A stretch of DNA of 64,000 nucleotides from Prorocentrum cordatum (lineage: Eukaryota; Sar; Dinophyceae; Prorocentrales; Prorocentraceae): the NCBI GenBank assembly GCA_963575745.1, contig CAUYUJ010017651.1, forward strand, positions 25,001 to 89,000, read 5' to 3'. This document shows positions 1 through 11,164 of the stretch, piece after piece. Numbering within the stretch: the stretch's first letter is position 1; each line of letters opens with the position of its first letter. The notes under the pieces are model-generated. The model ran no database searches. It saw only the letters and a list, made by a program, of their open reading frames with translations, and was not told the origin of the DNA. The position numbers and the translations under genes are program-made.

Positions 1-447
1 ATCATCATCATTCGAACTCTCATCACCATCCTCATCATCAGCAGCATCATCAGCATCAGCATCCTTATCATCATCATCCTCACCCACATCCTCATCCTCA
101 CCCTCATCCTCATCATCATCAGCATCCTCATCCTCATGCTTATCATCATCCTCATCCTCATCCTCAACATCATCATCCTCATCATCATCATCATCAGCAG
201 CAGCATCATCAACATTCTCATCTTCAGCACCATCATCATCATCGTCATCAGCAGCAGCAGCAGAATCATCATCATCCTCATCCTGATTCTCGTCCTCATC
301 CTCATTATCAGCAGCAGCATCATCATCTTCATCGTCATCATCATCAGCACCACCATCATCATCATGATGCTCATCCTCGTCCTCAGTCTCATCCTCATCC
401 TCATCATCCTCATCCTCATCATCATCACCACCATCATTATCATCACC

Positions 448-481
<34 letters not shown>

Positions 482-495
482 TCATCACCACCCTG
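1..495. repeat. ATC/TCA trinucleotide microsatellite
   Basis: Nearly pure ATC/TCA triplets broken by CTC, AGC and CAC triplets. It gives long low-complexity frames (poly-Ile, poly-Ser, poly-Met or Asp depending on frame) that are not genes. The composition matches the array at 52080-52840. Confidence 0.95.
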
Positions 496-502
496 CTTTG
501 AG

Positions 503-1436
503 CAGAGTCACCACGCCTCGTGCTGCTGGGGTTTTCCTCGACACAGCAGCAGTCACTTAAGAGCTCCAGGCACCGCCTATAGCCAGCGCAAGTCAAGTCA
601 TCACCCTGCTCCTTCTCATCACCGTCATCCTCCTGCTACTGTTTCCTCCTAATTCCTGTCCTCCTGTGGAGAGGGGTCGCCCCCTTCGAGGGCAGCTGCT
701 GGTCGCGCAACCGCTGGCCTGGGCGACATGGACATGGGCCCCGCACCGCAGAGCGGCAAGAAGCCCTCCTAGCGAGGAGGAGGAGGAAGAGGAGGAGGAA
801 GACGACCACGACAACGCCTGGCCAAATGGCGCGGCCGCCCCCGCCCCCACCCCGAGGCTCCCCCCATCGCCCCTTTCCCCCTTCCTGCGGAGCAGGGCTG
901 CCCCGCCCGCCCTATCGCGCGCGAGAAAGCCCGCGCGCCCCCGTGCTCTGGAGCGGGGCAGGCCGGAACTCGCAACTCGCCCTTCGGTGGTTCAAAGATG
1001 GGGTTCAGAGAGATAGGGTCCTAAGGGCGAGGTGCCTCAAACAATGGGAATCCACCCTTGGATCCCTTCCTATCCTGAGGACCCCACCCCTCAGGACCCC
1101 ACCTTTGAACCGCCGATTCTTTTCCCCCACCCCACCCCGCGGATCCCGGCAGGGATGGCGCAGGAGGCCGTCACTTTGGCCTCTCTGGCGAGGAGGGCGA
1201 CAAGACGACGCCGACGCTTCGCCGAGTTACCCTGTCCAACCCTGACAAGCCCTCCCTGACGGCGGGGCTGGCTGGCACTCCCCATCTCTTCGTTCCAGAA
1301 GGCTGTCAGCTTCCCAGCTGATGGGAGGGCGAGGAGGCCTCAATACTGAACCTGGCCAAGGAGGAGGAGGAGGAGGAGGGGACGAGAAGAAGGAGAAGAG
1401 AGGAGCCCCCCCAACGGAGGGACGAGCCTGGCCGTC
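503..1436. other. GC-rich sequence, no gene recognised
   Basis: Short overlapping frames on both strands, none with a motif I recognise. A short GGA/GAG run lies at about 770-803. The N-terminal part of the RT that follows would be expected here, but I could not find it. Confidence 0.5.
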
Positions 1437-2300
1437 ATGACCACGCCGAAGAGCGCCGCGAAGACGGCCCACTCGTCTCCGCGTGGCGGGGCCGCGGCGG
1501 GGCCGTGGTGCTGGGGCGTTCCCTCCCTCCCTACCCGCGTCTCGCCCCCCTCGGCAGGTCGCTCGTGTGCCTTGGCTCTGGCCGAGCTTCCGGTACACAC
1601 CCTCGTCGTGAAGCTTCAGAAGCAGTTTCCTGCGGTTCCTTTTCAGAACACTGTGGATGATGTCTTGCTGCAAGCCGTGGGGGCCCAGGCCCAGGTGGTC
1701 AATCCGTTTCCTGACGCCACGATGGACCTGGTCAGAGGCCTTGAGGCGAAGCAGCTGCGCGTCAACTGGGAGAGAACTGGTTTCCTGTCCAGCTCTCGCG
1801 AACTCACATATGCCCTGTCTGCCAGATGGAGTCTCAAGGAGAAGGACTGTCTGGTGGGCGTCAGGTGCTTGGGCACTGACGCTAACGACGGGACCGCACG
1901 CAGAATAGGTGAACAGGACAAGCGGTTTCAGAAAGCCAAGCGTGTCTCTGCCAAAGTAATTCAGCTACGAGAGGCTGGCGCTCAAGTCAGCACAGTGATG
2001 AGGTGGTCTCCTACGGCGACGGCAGTGTGGGGGTCGGCGGCGACAGGGATCTCGGACATTGAGATGCATGCACTCTGTCTCACGGCCCTTCGAGCAGAAG
2101 ATCGTCGTCCTGCGTGTGCCTCTGTGGGCCTGCGTCTCCGTGCGTCGCCGCGCGGAGCCTTTCGAGACCCGCTGACTGTTCACACGGTCGAGGCCATGAA
2201 ACGCTGGGCCCTGGCGCCCATCTCGGCCCTCCCTGGGCACGGGCCTCTGGAGGCTTGCCGGACCGAGGGTCGGTCCCTCCCAGCTCGGCCCCGCCCCTGA
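1437..2300 (+). pseudogene. RT fragment: palm motif C and thumb region
   Basis: Open frame of 287 codons; the real start is probably upstream, because the frame was simply entered at the first start codon. Residues 73-75 are V-D-D, the paired aspartates of reverse transcriptase motif C, followed by a segment around LRVNWERTGFLSSSREL and a basic helix region starting LGTDANDG. This looks like the thumb of the non-LTR-type RTs common in dinoflagellate genomes (family call from pattern recognition). Fingers and palm motif A are missing, and the frame is lost near 2220, with the match continuing in another frame. It reads on into the zinc-knuckle and RNase H pieces downstream, so this is one decayed element running to about 7440. 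Confidence 0.6.
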
Positions 2301-2307
2301 ACTCCAT

Positions 2308-2712
2308 GTGTGGGCCTGGCCCAGGCTGCGCTTCCACCTTCAGCTCGGGTGGGCACTGCTGTGCCCACGGCTTCCAGCTTGTTGGCCAGGGATGTCGAGC
2401 ATGATGTACTCGAGTTCTCGCCCGCTGTTTGCTGCGAACGTGTCAGGCAGGCTGTGGACGCCTCGGATGTTCTGCCTCTCGGGCGCCTCGAAGGCGCCTG
2501 GCCTGCGCCTCTGCACTGGGCGCCCGTGCGTCGCTTGCTTTAGAAAAAAAGAGTCCGAGACTTGGACGGCCCACCACAAGAATACGATCCGTTCTCTGAT
2601 CGGTGGCTCCCACTGCACACAGGCCCGGCTCTTCGCCAGAGACGAGAGCCAGCATGGCAAGTGCCTCCTGTGTGGTCTTAGGGAAGCACTGTTCTATCGT
2701 TTCTATGGATGA
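2308..2712 (+). pseudogene. RT fragment: C-terminal zinc-knuckle region
   Basis: The end of this frame (about 2560-2690) contains AHHKNTIRSLIGGSH, then QARLFARDESQHGKCLLCG, which resembles the Cys-x-x-Cys region between RT and RNase H in dinoflagellate non-LTR polyproteins. The first half of the frame looks out of phase with the coding signal. It continues the 1437-2300 fragment after at least one frameshift and precedes an RNase H start near 2925. Confidence 0.5.
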
Positions 2713-2885
2713 TGCCCATACCTTCAGCACATTCGTCGCCAAGAGTGCCCACAGTCGATCCAGCAGGCGGCCAAGAGAGTCAGGGACAAAAGCGAGGTTT
2801 ACGGCTAGCTCTTTTGTCGCTGTCTCTTCCCCTCCCCCTCCCGCTGTCTCCCCAGGAGTGAGGCGAAGCCTGAGCATCTTAGACG

Positions 2886-3016
2886 GTGGGTTGGGGTCCC
2901 AGTGGGCTGGAGGTTTTCAGGGGCTGTCTTCGTCGATGGCAGTGGTCAGGGCTTTCTAAATGTGGATGGGCGATTGTGCAGGTCTATAGTGCTGGCAACC
3001 TTGTTTGGGCTGTCTA
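2886..3016 (+). pseudogene. RNase H, N-terminal half (interrupted)
   Basis: Frame one reads AVFVDGSGQG (about 2923-2952), the first catalytic Asp of RNase H; the neighbouring frame then reads CGWAIVQVYSAGNLVWAVY up to 3016, so one frameshift lies near 2950. The domain stops where the repeat array begins and resumes at 6294. RNase H would degrade the RNA strand during reverse transcription. The reading VY-G is restored if 3017-6291 plus one TA is removed, so the array is a later insertion. Confidence 0.65.
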
Positions 3017-3359
3017 CATCCCCGTTGCGAAAGTTAATTCATCTTGGCTAAAATTGACATGTGTGGGCGCTGTGGTGAGAAGTGGTATGGGAGTGATTAT
3101 TCCTTGTGGTTTCATACGGGGAGAGATTCAGAGTTGCCTGGAAGTGACGTGGAGTGATTTCCCCCTTGTGAATTTACGGGGGAGAGATGTTATCCTGAAT
3201 TGGTTATATACTATTAATGCTACCAGGGAGAACCCCGGAAATCTCCCCCGCCAAGCCAGGCCGAAGACTGCCGCGCTAGGAGTCTACGGGGGGGAGGGTG
3301 GCCACTCGGAGACGCCCTAGCCGTCACTGCTCAAGATGAATAACTTTCGTAACGGGTAA
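3017..3359. repeat. R unit 1 of composite element
   Basis: TIR-bounded unit of ~340 bp. The left end has GCG where later copies have ACG (CCCGTTGCGAAAG). The interior contains several GGGGGAGAGATKTTATC-type words and a tract ending CTACGGGGGGGAGG. Confidence 0.8.
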
Positions 3360-4167
3360 GCGGTATCTTACACTGCCCTTCTACAAGGGTGAGACCAGCG
3401 CTACCCCTTCACAGCAGCGCCTTTGGCCGCCACAACGCGCTTGCAGTGGCCCGCAGACCCTTGGCAATGCTGCCTGCCACGGTCTGCGAGACCGCAAGCG
3501 CGCAACGAGCAAAGACGCAATCATGCAGGAGTTGGCGCGCCGAGTGCACGCAGTACCGCTGGAAGCCCGATGGCGACGCCGCAAAGAACGCTGCCCCGAC
3601 GCGAGCGCGAAATCCGTATCCGCCTCAGGCGCGAACGCAAACGACAGACGGTCGGCCCCGCCCAAGGCGGGGCTCGAAATCGGGACAACTCTGATGCGCA
3701 GTTAGTCGTCGCAGCGAAGCAGCGGCGGCAATGATGATGGCGACGTGTCTATCGAGCGCGATGCTGGGCCGCTCGGATTTCGAAGTGGGGTTCCTCATGG
3801 CATTGGCTGACATTGACGTGTGAAAGAGCCGTGGGTCCTCATCCCCGTTACGAAAGTTAATTCATCTTGGCTAAAATTGACATGTGTGGGCGCTGTGGTG
3901 AGAAGTGGTATGGGAGTGATTATTCCTTGTGGTTTCATACGGGGAGAGATTCAGAGTTGCCTGGAAGTGACGGGAGTGATTCCCCCTTGTGAATTTACGG
4001 GGGAGAGATTTTATCCTGAATTGGTTATATACTATTAATGTTACCAGGGAGAACCCCGGAAATCTCTCCCGCCAAGCCAGGCCGAAGACTGCCGTGCTAG
4101 GAGTCTACGGGGGGAAACTCGGAGACGCCCTAGGTCAGTGCTCAAGATGAATAACTCGTAACGGGTT

Positions 4168-4643
4168 CACTTCTACAAGGGTGAGACCAGCGCTACAGCA
4201 ACGCCTTTGGCCGCCACAACGCGCTTGCAGTGCCCCGCAGAGGCAATGACGGTCTGCGAGTAACTTTCGTTTCCCCCTATCTTACGGGGGAGAGATGACA
4301 AGCGCGATGATTTCGAAGTTATATACCCCGTGACCAAAGCATCTTGGCTAAAATTGACACCTGTGGTGAGAAGTGGTATGGGAGTGATTCCCTTGTGGTT
4401 TCATACGGGGATTCAGAGTTGCCTGGAAGTGACGTGGAGTGATTTCCCCCTTGTGAATTTACGGGGGAGAGATGTTATCCTGAATTGGTTATATACTATT
4501 AATGCTACCAGGGAGAACCCCGGAAATCTCCCCGCCAAGCCAGGCCGAAGACTGCCGCGCTAGGAGTCTACGGGGGGGAGGGTGGCCACTCGGAGACGCC
4601 CTAGCCGTCAGTGCTCAAGATGAATAACTTTCGTAACGGGTAA
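4168..4643. repeat. Rearranged R/S copy
   Basis: The only strongly degenerate part of the array. The spacer has shrunk to about 90 bp and R3 is scrambled at its left end, with TAACTTTCG appearing inverted before CATCTTGGCTAAAATTGAC. It suggests deletion or replication slippage within an otherwise homogeneous array. Confidence 0.7.
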
Positions 4644-6293
4644 GCGGTATCTTACACTGCCCTTCTACAAGGGTGAGACCAGCGCTACCCCTTCACAGCA
4701 GCGCCTTTGGCCGCCACAACGCGCTTGCAGTGGCCCGCAGACCCTTGGCAATGCTGCCTGCCACGGTCTGCGAGACCGCAAGCGCGCAACGAGCAAAGAC
4801 GCAATCATGCAGGAGTTGGCGCGCCGAGTGCACGCAGTACCGCTGGAAGCCCGATGGCGACGCCGCAAAGAACGCTGCCCCGACGCGAGCGCGAAATCCG
4901 CATCCGCCTCAGGCGCGAACGCAAACGACAGACGGTCGGCCCCGCCCAAGGCGGGGCTCGAAATCGGGACAACTCTGATGCGCAGTTAGTCGTCGCAGCG
5001 AAGCAGCGGCGGCAATGATGATGGCGACGTGTCTATCGAGCGCGATGCTGGGCCCCGTTCGGATTTCGAATTTGGGTTCCTCATGACATTGGCTGACATT
5101 GACGTGTGAAAAAGTCGTGGGTCCTCATCCCCGTTACGAAAGTTAATTCATCTTGGCTAAAATTGACATGTGTGGGCGCTGTGGTGAGAAGTGGTATGGG
5201 AGTGATTATTCCTTGTGGTTTCATACGGGGAGAGATTCAGAGTTGCCTGGAAGTGACGTGGAGTGATTTCCCCCTTGTGAATTTACGGGGGAGGGATGTT
5301 ATCCTGAATTGGTTATATATTATTAATGCTACCAGGGAGAACCCCGGAAATCTCCCCCGCCAAGCCAGGCCGAAGACTGCCGCGCTAGGAGTCTACGGGG
5401 GGGGGGGGGGCCACTCGGAGACGCCCTAGCCGTCAGTGCTCAAGATGAATAACTTTCGTAACGGGTAAGCGGTATCTTACACTGCCCTTCTACAAGGGTG
5501 AGACCAGCGCCACCCCTTCACAGCAGCGCCTTTGGCCGCCACAACGCGCTTGCAGTGGCCCGCAGACCCTTGGCAATGCTGCCTGCCACGGTCTGCGAGA
5601 CCGCAAGCGCGCAACGAGCAAAGACGCAACCATGCAGGAGTTGGCGCGCCGAGTGCACGCAGTACCGCTGGAAGCCCGATGGCGACGCCGCAAAGAACGC
5701 TGCCCCGACGCGAGCGCGAAATCCGTATCCGCCTCAGGCGCGAACGCAAACGACAGACGGTCGGCCCCGCCCAAGGCGGGGCTCGAAATCGGGACAACTC
5801 TGATGCGCAGTTAGTCGTCGCAGCGAAGCAGCGGCGGCAATGATGATGGCGACGTGTCTATCGAGCGCGATGCTGGGCCGCTCGGATTTCGAAGTGGGGT
5901 TCCTCATGGCATTGGCTGACATTGACGTGTGAAAGAGCCGTGGGTCCTCATCCCCGTTACGAAAGTTAATTCATCTTGGCTAAAATTGACATGTGTGGGC
6001 GCTGTGGTGAGAAGTGGTATGGGAGTGATTGTTCCTTGTGGTTTCATACGGGGAGAGATTCAGAGTTGCCTGGAAGTGACGTGGAGTGATTTCCCCCTTG
6101 TGAATTTACGGGGGAGAGATGTTATCCTGAATTGGTTATATACTATTAATGCTACCAGGGAGAACCCCGGAAATCTCTCCCGCCAAGCCAGGCCGAAGAC
6201 TGCCGCGCTAGGAGTCTACGGGGGGGAGGGTGGCCACTCGGAGACGCCCTAGCCGTCAGCGCTCAAGATGAATAACTTTCGTAACGGGTAGTA

Positions 6294-6760
6294 TGGGATC
6301 CTTCCCCCCCACCTCGCCCCAGAGCAGCTTGCCAGATATGCGGAAGGCTTTGCTTTCTCAGTTCTCTCGGAGACTGTCAAGATTGACCCAGACAATCCTA
6401 TGGTGGTCTACAGTGATTGTAAGGGGTCCATCAGCTGTGCTACAGGTGCTGGTGCTGCCCTTGCTATATCCAACCCTCGTCGCCACGTTGGGGAGAAGTG
6501 GTGGAATGGTGTTGGTAGGATGGCCACTGTCAAGAAAGTCCGTGCTCATGTCCCCGTGAGCTCTGCCGCCGATGAGCATGAAGAGTAGCGCATTCTTGCC
6601 AGCAGGCAGGCGGACTCTTGGGCTAAGAAGGGAGCTCTTCTTTGGAATGCCCCCCCAGCAGGCCCTCTTGACCGAAGGCGTGGAGACGCTTGCGTTGACC
6701 GCGTCAGGACGGCGTGCGAAGGCCCAGCAGGTGTTTGGGGCTTTCGAACTGTCGGACTCG
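6294..6760 (+). pseudogene. RNase H, C-terminal half
   Basis: Directly after the insertion the reading continues GILPPHLAPEQLARYAEGFAF, then MVVYSDCKGSISC near 6389-6440, the RNase H segment with the third catalytic Asp, and a tail with VRAHVP, then SWAKKGALLWNAPP. The match moves between frames about three times. Together with 2886-3016 it is one domain split by the composite element. Confidence 0.65.
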
Positions 6761-6989
6761 GAAGGTGTTGCTGGGACATCGGATCTCATCGTTGATTTAA
6801 GTACCACCCCGATGGGCAGGGGGCTGCTGGAGGAGTGTGCGAGATTGGGTGTAGAGCCGTATTCTGACGGCTCCCTCTACTCTCCTCGCCTCGCCCCGTC
6901 TGCCTCCTCGGCTGCTGCTGCGCCTGCTGCTCCTCCCCTGGACCCCTCCCCCAGCACTGTTGTGTTTGATGGTGGTCCATGGGATTTCA

Positions 6990-7440
6990 ACGGACACTCT
7001 GTCGTTCAGGCTTCTGTGGTGCCCGCTCCTGGGGAAGCCGAGGTCGAGCCTGGCCTTCGTGTCCTCGTTTGTGTGCAGTGTGGCGCGTCCGTCGGCAAAC
7101 ACTGTGCCCAAGGGATGGGCCTCGCTGCGCGTTGTAAGGGGCGAGACGCCCCAGGACTCCGCACTCGGAGAGCCCGCGTCAGACGAGCCAGTATCCAGGT
7201 CGGCTCAACGCCATCCTCGAGGACCTGCGCCCGCCCGCGCAGGACCCACGGGACTACTGGAGCGGCAAGCTCCCCTCCCTGGCCGCCACTGGCGGCTTCA
7301 GTGATGTGCTGGAGCAGCGTGTCGATTCGTCGGGGGGGGGGCTGGGTCGGGTGGCGGGACGGCCTTCGGCTTTCTGTTGTCTCCCCACCTCCTCGATGTT
7401 GATGTGGCCCGTATGCATGGTTTCGTTGACCCCACCTCAG
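6990..7440 (+). pseudogene. RT polyprotein C-terminal Cys motif
   Basis: In the frame open from 6572 to 7402, about 6990-7140 reads SVVQASVVPAPGEAEVEP followed by LVCVQCGASVGK. A V-x-C-x-x-C-G-A knuckle near the C-terminus is a recurring feature of dinoflagellate non-LTR polyproteins. The signal then shifts frame (RLRAGLHP-like reading near 7190). It marks the end of the element begun at 1437. Confidence 0.5.
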
Positions 7441-7599
7441 TTGTGAGTTTCATCGCTGAGGCCAAGGGAACACATGCTGCAGATGTGGGCCTCCAGGAGT
7501 TTTTTTGAGGAGTAGGTTTACTCTAGCGCCCGTCGTGGCGAGCAAGGCCCTCGGGACATTGAGGTTCTCTCCACTTGTATCCACTTGTCTCCACGTGCC

Positions 7600-7880
7600 T
7601 CCTCCTCCTCCTCGTCCTCTTCCTCCTCCTCCTCCTCCTCCTCCTCCTTCTCCTCCTCCGTTTCTTTCTCCTCCTCCTCTTCTCCTCCTACTGCTCCTCC
7701 TCCTCCCCCTGTTGAACCAGCTGAACGCAGCCACAGTCCCCCGCAGTGCAAGAGATCCTCTTCCTCCTCCTCCTCCTCCTCCTGCTCCTCCTCCTCCTCC
7801 TCCTCCTCCTCCTCCTCCTCCTCCTCCTACTCCTCCTCCTCCTCCTCCTCCTCCTCCTCCTTATCCTCATCCTCTACCAT
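7600..7880. repeat. TCC/CTC microsatellite, two blocks
   Basis: Blocks at about 7600-7705 and 7757-7880, separated by GTTGAACCAGCTGAACG-type unique sequence. It forms the left border of the dispersed 650-bp repeat. Confidence 0.95.
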
Positions 7881-7889
7881 CCCTTTTCC

Positions 7890-8582
7890 TTACCTCCCTG
7901 TCCCACACGCAGACGTGTCCGTAAGGCGGGCCCCGCGTTTCGCCTGAGATTTCACCCACGATTCACGATCCAGAAACTTGACATGTGCAACCGCTTTACG
8001 GATGGAGGGCGCGTGGTTTTCAAAATGCAAATGGTGTGGCTCTCGCCTTAGAGCCCCGCACATTCGTCCTAAAGATTTACAACAGTTTCAAGGATGAAGG
8101 GCGGCTGTTTGTTGTATATGGTTATCGCATTAGCGACGCGCACATTCGTCTGAAAACCGTGCAACGGTTTCAGGGATGGACGTTGGCTCTTGTTCAAAAC
8201 GTGGCACCCGCCTCAGCGCCGCGCACATTCGTTCTTAAATGTTGCATCAGTTTCGGGAATGATTCGTACGGTTGTAGTCCCAGGACTGGTGATGCGGAGC
8301 GAATAAATATTGTCGAAACGATATCAAAGTTGACTCGCGGCGCTGAGTTCCCAGGAACAGTGTTATGGCACTACATGAAATTGCCAAAATGAAATAATCA
8401 AGTTGGTTCGCGGCGCTGAGATCCCAGGAATTGAGTTTGGGCACGATTGGGGACTCTCCGACAGTAGTCTTCCAATGGGGCACTTCCGCAGTCAAAATAA
8501 AAGCTTACAAATACCTGCGAAGAGAGAACTTGGAGGGAAGGTTTATTGCAAAATTGTTGGCGCGTTTGGGATGCACACTGGT
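7890..8582. repeat. Dispersed 650-bp repeat, copy A
   Basis: Begins near CCCTGTCCCACACGCAGACG, contains about three 78-86-bp sub-repeats with the core CGCACATTCGTC (near 8060, 8138, 8224), then a part with GCGGCGCTGAGTTCCCAGG, and ends at CACTGGTCTTCCTCC where the next TCC array starts. Copies B and C lie at 33216-33915 and 51117-51781. No protein signal. Confidence 0.8.
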
Positions 8583-8586
8583 CTTC

Positions 8587-8617
<31 letters not shown>

Positions 8618-8632
8618 TCCTCCTCCTCCCCG
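8583..8632. repeat. TCC microsatellite
   Basis: About 50 bp of CTC/CCT triplets closing the right side of repeat copy A. Confidence 0.9.
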
Positions 8633-8784
8633 CATCCCGGCAATGGACGACGGCAGGCTCGAGTCGTGGCGACTCTGGCGTTGGCTTCTGAAGTTGTGTG
8701 GACCGTTCTGCATTAAGCGATCGCGTCTTCCCGACGGCGCAGATCCATCGAGGTCGGCCGATTCCAAGCCACCGCTGGCTCTCA

Positions 8785-8998
8785 TTGGCGGTGCGCACCA
8801 GGGGGTGGCGCGGGAACGGCGGCCTTCCAAGAAGGCGGCGCGCTTCTGAGAAAGCAGGGGCCTTCGCAGAGGGGCCTCAAGGTTTCTGAGAAGGCTTTTT
8901 GAAAAACGCCAGGCCCTCCTAAGAAGGCCCCCGCCTTCTCAGAAGCGCCACCCTCTCAGAAGGCCGCCCTCTTCGCGCCACCCCCTGTTGGCCCACGC
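8785..8998. mobile_element. AGAAGG foldback element, copy 1
   Basis: Ends carry imperfect inverted repeats (shared core CAGGGGGTGGCGCG). The interior is built from CTTCT-N-AGAAG palindromes in both orientations, such as CTTCTGAGAAAG, CCTAAGAAGG and CTTCTCAGAAG. No coding capacity. Same family as 13893-14063, 15886-16085, 22187-22380 and 23385-23595. Confidence 0.7.
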
Positions 8999-9058
8999 GG
9001 TGCTGAGGGGGCCCTGTCGAGGCCTTTCAGCGTGTTTCGGAAACTGCGGGCGTGGCTG

Positions 9059-9975
9059 TCAGGGGCTACACGAGCGCGTGCGGTCCTGGTGTCGGTCACA
9101 TTCGCAGGTAGTGCCGCTCCAGGCAGCTGGCGGCTGTCTGGGGGTACCGGCTGGGACACCGGAAGACAGCCTCTGCGTCCATCGATTGCGCCCTCTGGGT
9201 CGCCTTGGCTCTGGTGGGAGTCTCTCCTCTGGGATATTATTGTCCTGGTCGCTGCTTGGCTGGAACCCTGCAAGCTGTAGGAGACATGCCCAGGTGGCTG
9301 CACATACGTAGTTGGTCGGATCCAGGCCTAGCTCCAAGTCATAGATGAAGCCGTCGTGGCTGACCGGCCCTTGGCAGTGTTCATGTAGGTCGACTGGAGT
9401 GTCACCGAGGCCGTAGATGCGGGGGTGGAGGCTGCGCACGCAGTAAAGGACTAGAGCCAGCGCTGGGCTCATCAGCAAGGCGGCGCCTGCCGCTTGGAGA
9501 TCCATTGCCAGCCAGTCCCAGCGGAAGTCTGCCGGGAGCAGGCTGTTGCACATTGTCTCAAACCCTAGGGCATGTTGTTCCTGCACCTTCAGAAGCATCT
9601 TCTCCTGGGCCCGTCTCACTCGCTCTGCTTCGATCCGTGCCTTTTTCCTCTGGGGAGGAGTTTCTCCGACTGAGCCCTGCTGCAGTCGGGAAAGGTTGAA
9701 TCCTGGAGGCTCTGCCAGCTCCTTCCCGGTGCATGGGCTGCCCCGGAACTGGGTCCATGGCTCGTCAGTCCATGCCCACTCCGCCAGGAGGCTCATCTGG
9801 GACTCAGCGGCTGGCGAGTGAAACCCACGTTGATCCTGCGTGTGTCGACCACGAAGCCCCACTGACCGTATTCGTTGGCCCGGGTCGCGCACAGAATGAC
9901 TAGGGCGGCCTCGCCACATTGGCTGCTGTCCACGGTGGCGACAGCGATGAGTCCCTCTGGAACAGCTGCGGACAT
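9059..9975 (-). pseudogene. SF1 helicase C-terminal part (motifs V and VI)
   Basis: The 60-codon frame at 9793-9975 reads VATVDSSQCGEAALVIL, matching helicase motif V (VDSxQGxExD), then DTRRINVGFTRQ, matching motif VI (RRxNVxxTRA) including the arginine finger. The overlapping frame 9059-9919 (286 codons) then gives a Lys/Arg-rich stretch (KKARIEAERVRRAQEKML) and a C-terminal part (LHPRIYGLGDTPVDLHEH) that I do not recognise. It is the 3' end of the degraded Upf1-like helicase that begins near 11.6 kb on the same strand. Confidence 0.65.
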
Positions 9976-10272
9976 CGCGCCTCGAGGCCGAGGAAACTCA
10001 GGTGGAGGCCGTTGAGGACGCTGGGAGTCTGGCGGCAGACGTTTCCGCCTGGCGCCCCCTTTCCTTGTCCAGCCTTTTTTCCAGGCCGCGGGGAACCAGG
10101 GGGCGTGGCACCCCGTGATCCAAGTGGCGTGCCCTTCCCGTCTGGCGCGTCCTTGCCCTTCGCTTTACCCTTGTCCTGCTAATAGGATTGGAGGAAGTTA
10201 CGGGGACCAATGGGCCAGCCCTTTTCAAAGAAGACCGGCTGCATTTTATACCCGCAGAGTACCAGGACCTGT

Positions 10273-10677
10273 TTATTGTGCTCCAGAAGGTGCTTCTCGG
10301 CGGCCTTGACGATCTCGCACACAGTCGCAGCCTCTCTTAATTACAGTAGCGATGCCCTCTGCTAGGTCCGATGTGACCTCGGCTGACTTCTCGTGCACTA
10401 CGAGCACGCGAATGTGATCGCCTGCGGGCGCTCCGTGGGTAGGGTTCTGGAATCCTCCGGTGCCGATGGGGAGCTGCTCGCCTTCGTGTCCCACGCCGCG
10501 GCAGGCCTGCACTTCATCCTGCGAATGTGGCCTGGCCTTGCGCCACGGGAGCCCTTTCATCAGGGGCTTCTGGGTAGCACTGCTGCTGAGTCCCGAGACG
10601 AGCCTGCCTTCGTAGAAACAATGGGATGGCCACTGAAGGATGCTAGGGCACATGCGGCCGCAGCGATCCAGGAGCAC
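10273..10677 (-). pseudogene. SF1 helicase middle part (motif IV)
   Basis: This frame starts LDRCGRMCPSILQWPSHCFY, the counterpart of the QYRMHPxLxxFPSxxFY block of Upf1-like helicases, and continues through GDHIRVLVVHEKSAEVTSDL, where these proteins have the loop before motif V. It is in a different frame from 10560-11108, so a frameshift lies near 10680. Confidence 0.6.
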
Positions 10678-11108
10678 GGTGTAGGCTGGGTTGCTCCCGA
10701 GGGAGTCGTGAAGCGCTTGAGGACAGAGAGGGACATGCCCATCGCCGGGGCTCGGTCTGAAATGACTGCGGGGTGGAGCTGATTCTCGTCGCCGCAGATG
10801 ATTACCCTGCCGTCACTGCGGACCAGCAATATCAGCGAGATGATGGCTAGGGCTTCCGTGGATTCGCCTGCCTCGTCAAGGATGCCCAAGATCATCCTGG
10901 GGCTGTCAGGGCCGTCCAGGTCTGCAGCAAGCTCGCGCGTGGCCAAGATGAGATTGGCCCAATTGACGAGTCCTCTCTTGTAATAGGAGAAGGCCCTCCT
11001 GCTGGCCTCAGAAAAAGGGTGGCACCCTCTCTCCTTCACGAAGCCCACCACTGAGGTGAGGGCGCGGGCCTCTGCGTTGGTCATCTTGTCTTCGTGGGCC
11101 AGGCGCAC
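10560..11108 (-). pseudogene. SF1 helicase motifs II and III
   Basis: Residues 78-81 are D-E-A-G inside ILDEAGESTEAL (Walker B / motif II). Residues 106-113 are GDENQLHP, matching motif III GDxxQLxP of the Upf1/SF1B group. The frame is open above 11108 as far as a TAA in otherwise coding-like sequence (AIGLILGYNKGADMPAW reads in phase upstream). The last ~70 residues after SVLKRF are out of frame. This part carries the ATP-hydrolysis core. Confidence 0.65.
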
Positions 11109-11164
11109 GGTCTGGTCTGGAAAACCTGCTCCTTGGCTTTATCTCCCGCTTGCCTTGGCGTCTG

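Larger units (their letters stand above)
3017..6291. mobile_element. Composite tandem TIR element inserted in RNase H
   Basis: A 3.27-kb insertion of alternating ~340-bp units (R) and ~477-bp spacers (S), period about 820 bp: R1 3017-3359, S 3360-3837, R2 3838-4167, a short degenerate spacer 4168-4260, R3 (rearranged) 4261-4643, S 4644-5125, R4 5126-5468, S 5469-5948, R5 5949-6291. Each intact R starts ATCCCCGTTRCGAAAGTTA and ends AACTTTCGTAACGGGTA, so each is bounded by inverted repeats. The whole is flanked by TA at 3015-3016 and 6292-6293, consistent with a TA target duplication. Copies are nearly identical, implying recent amplification. Short frames recur in S and R, but no transposase is visible. 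It resembles a MITE-like element amplified in tandem. Confidence 0.85.

Noticed and set aside
3389-5843. Recurring 101-103-codon frames conserved in three copies
   Set aside because: Conservation is at the DNA level across the whole spacer and in all frames, so it reflects recent duplication and not protein selection.
3017-6291. LTR retrotransposon with 340-bp LTRs
   Set aside because: Units are bounded by long inverted repeats, lack TG...CA ends, and the interior has no primer site or pol.
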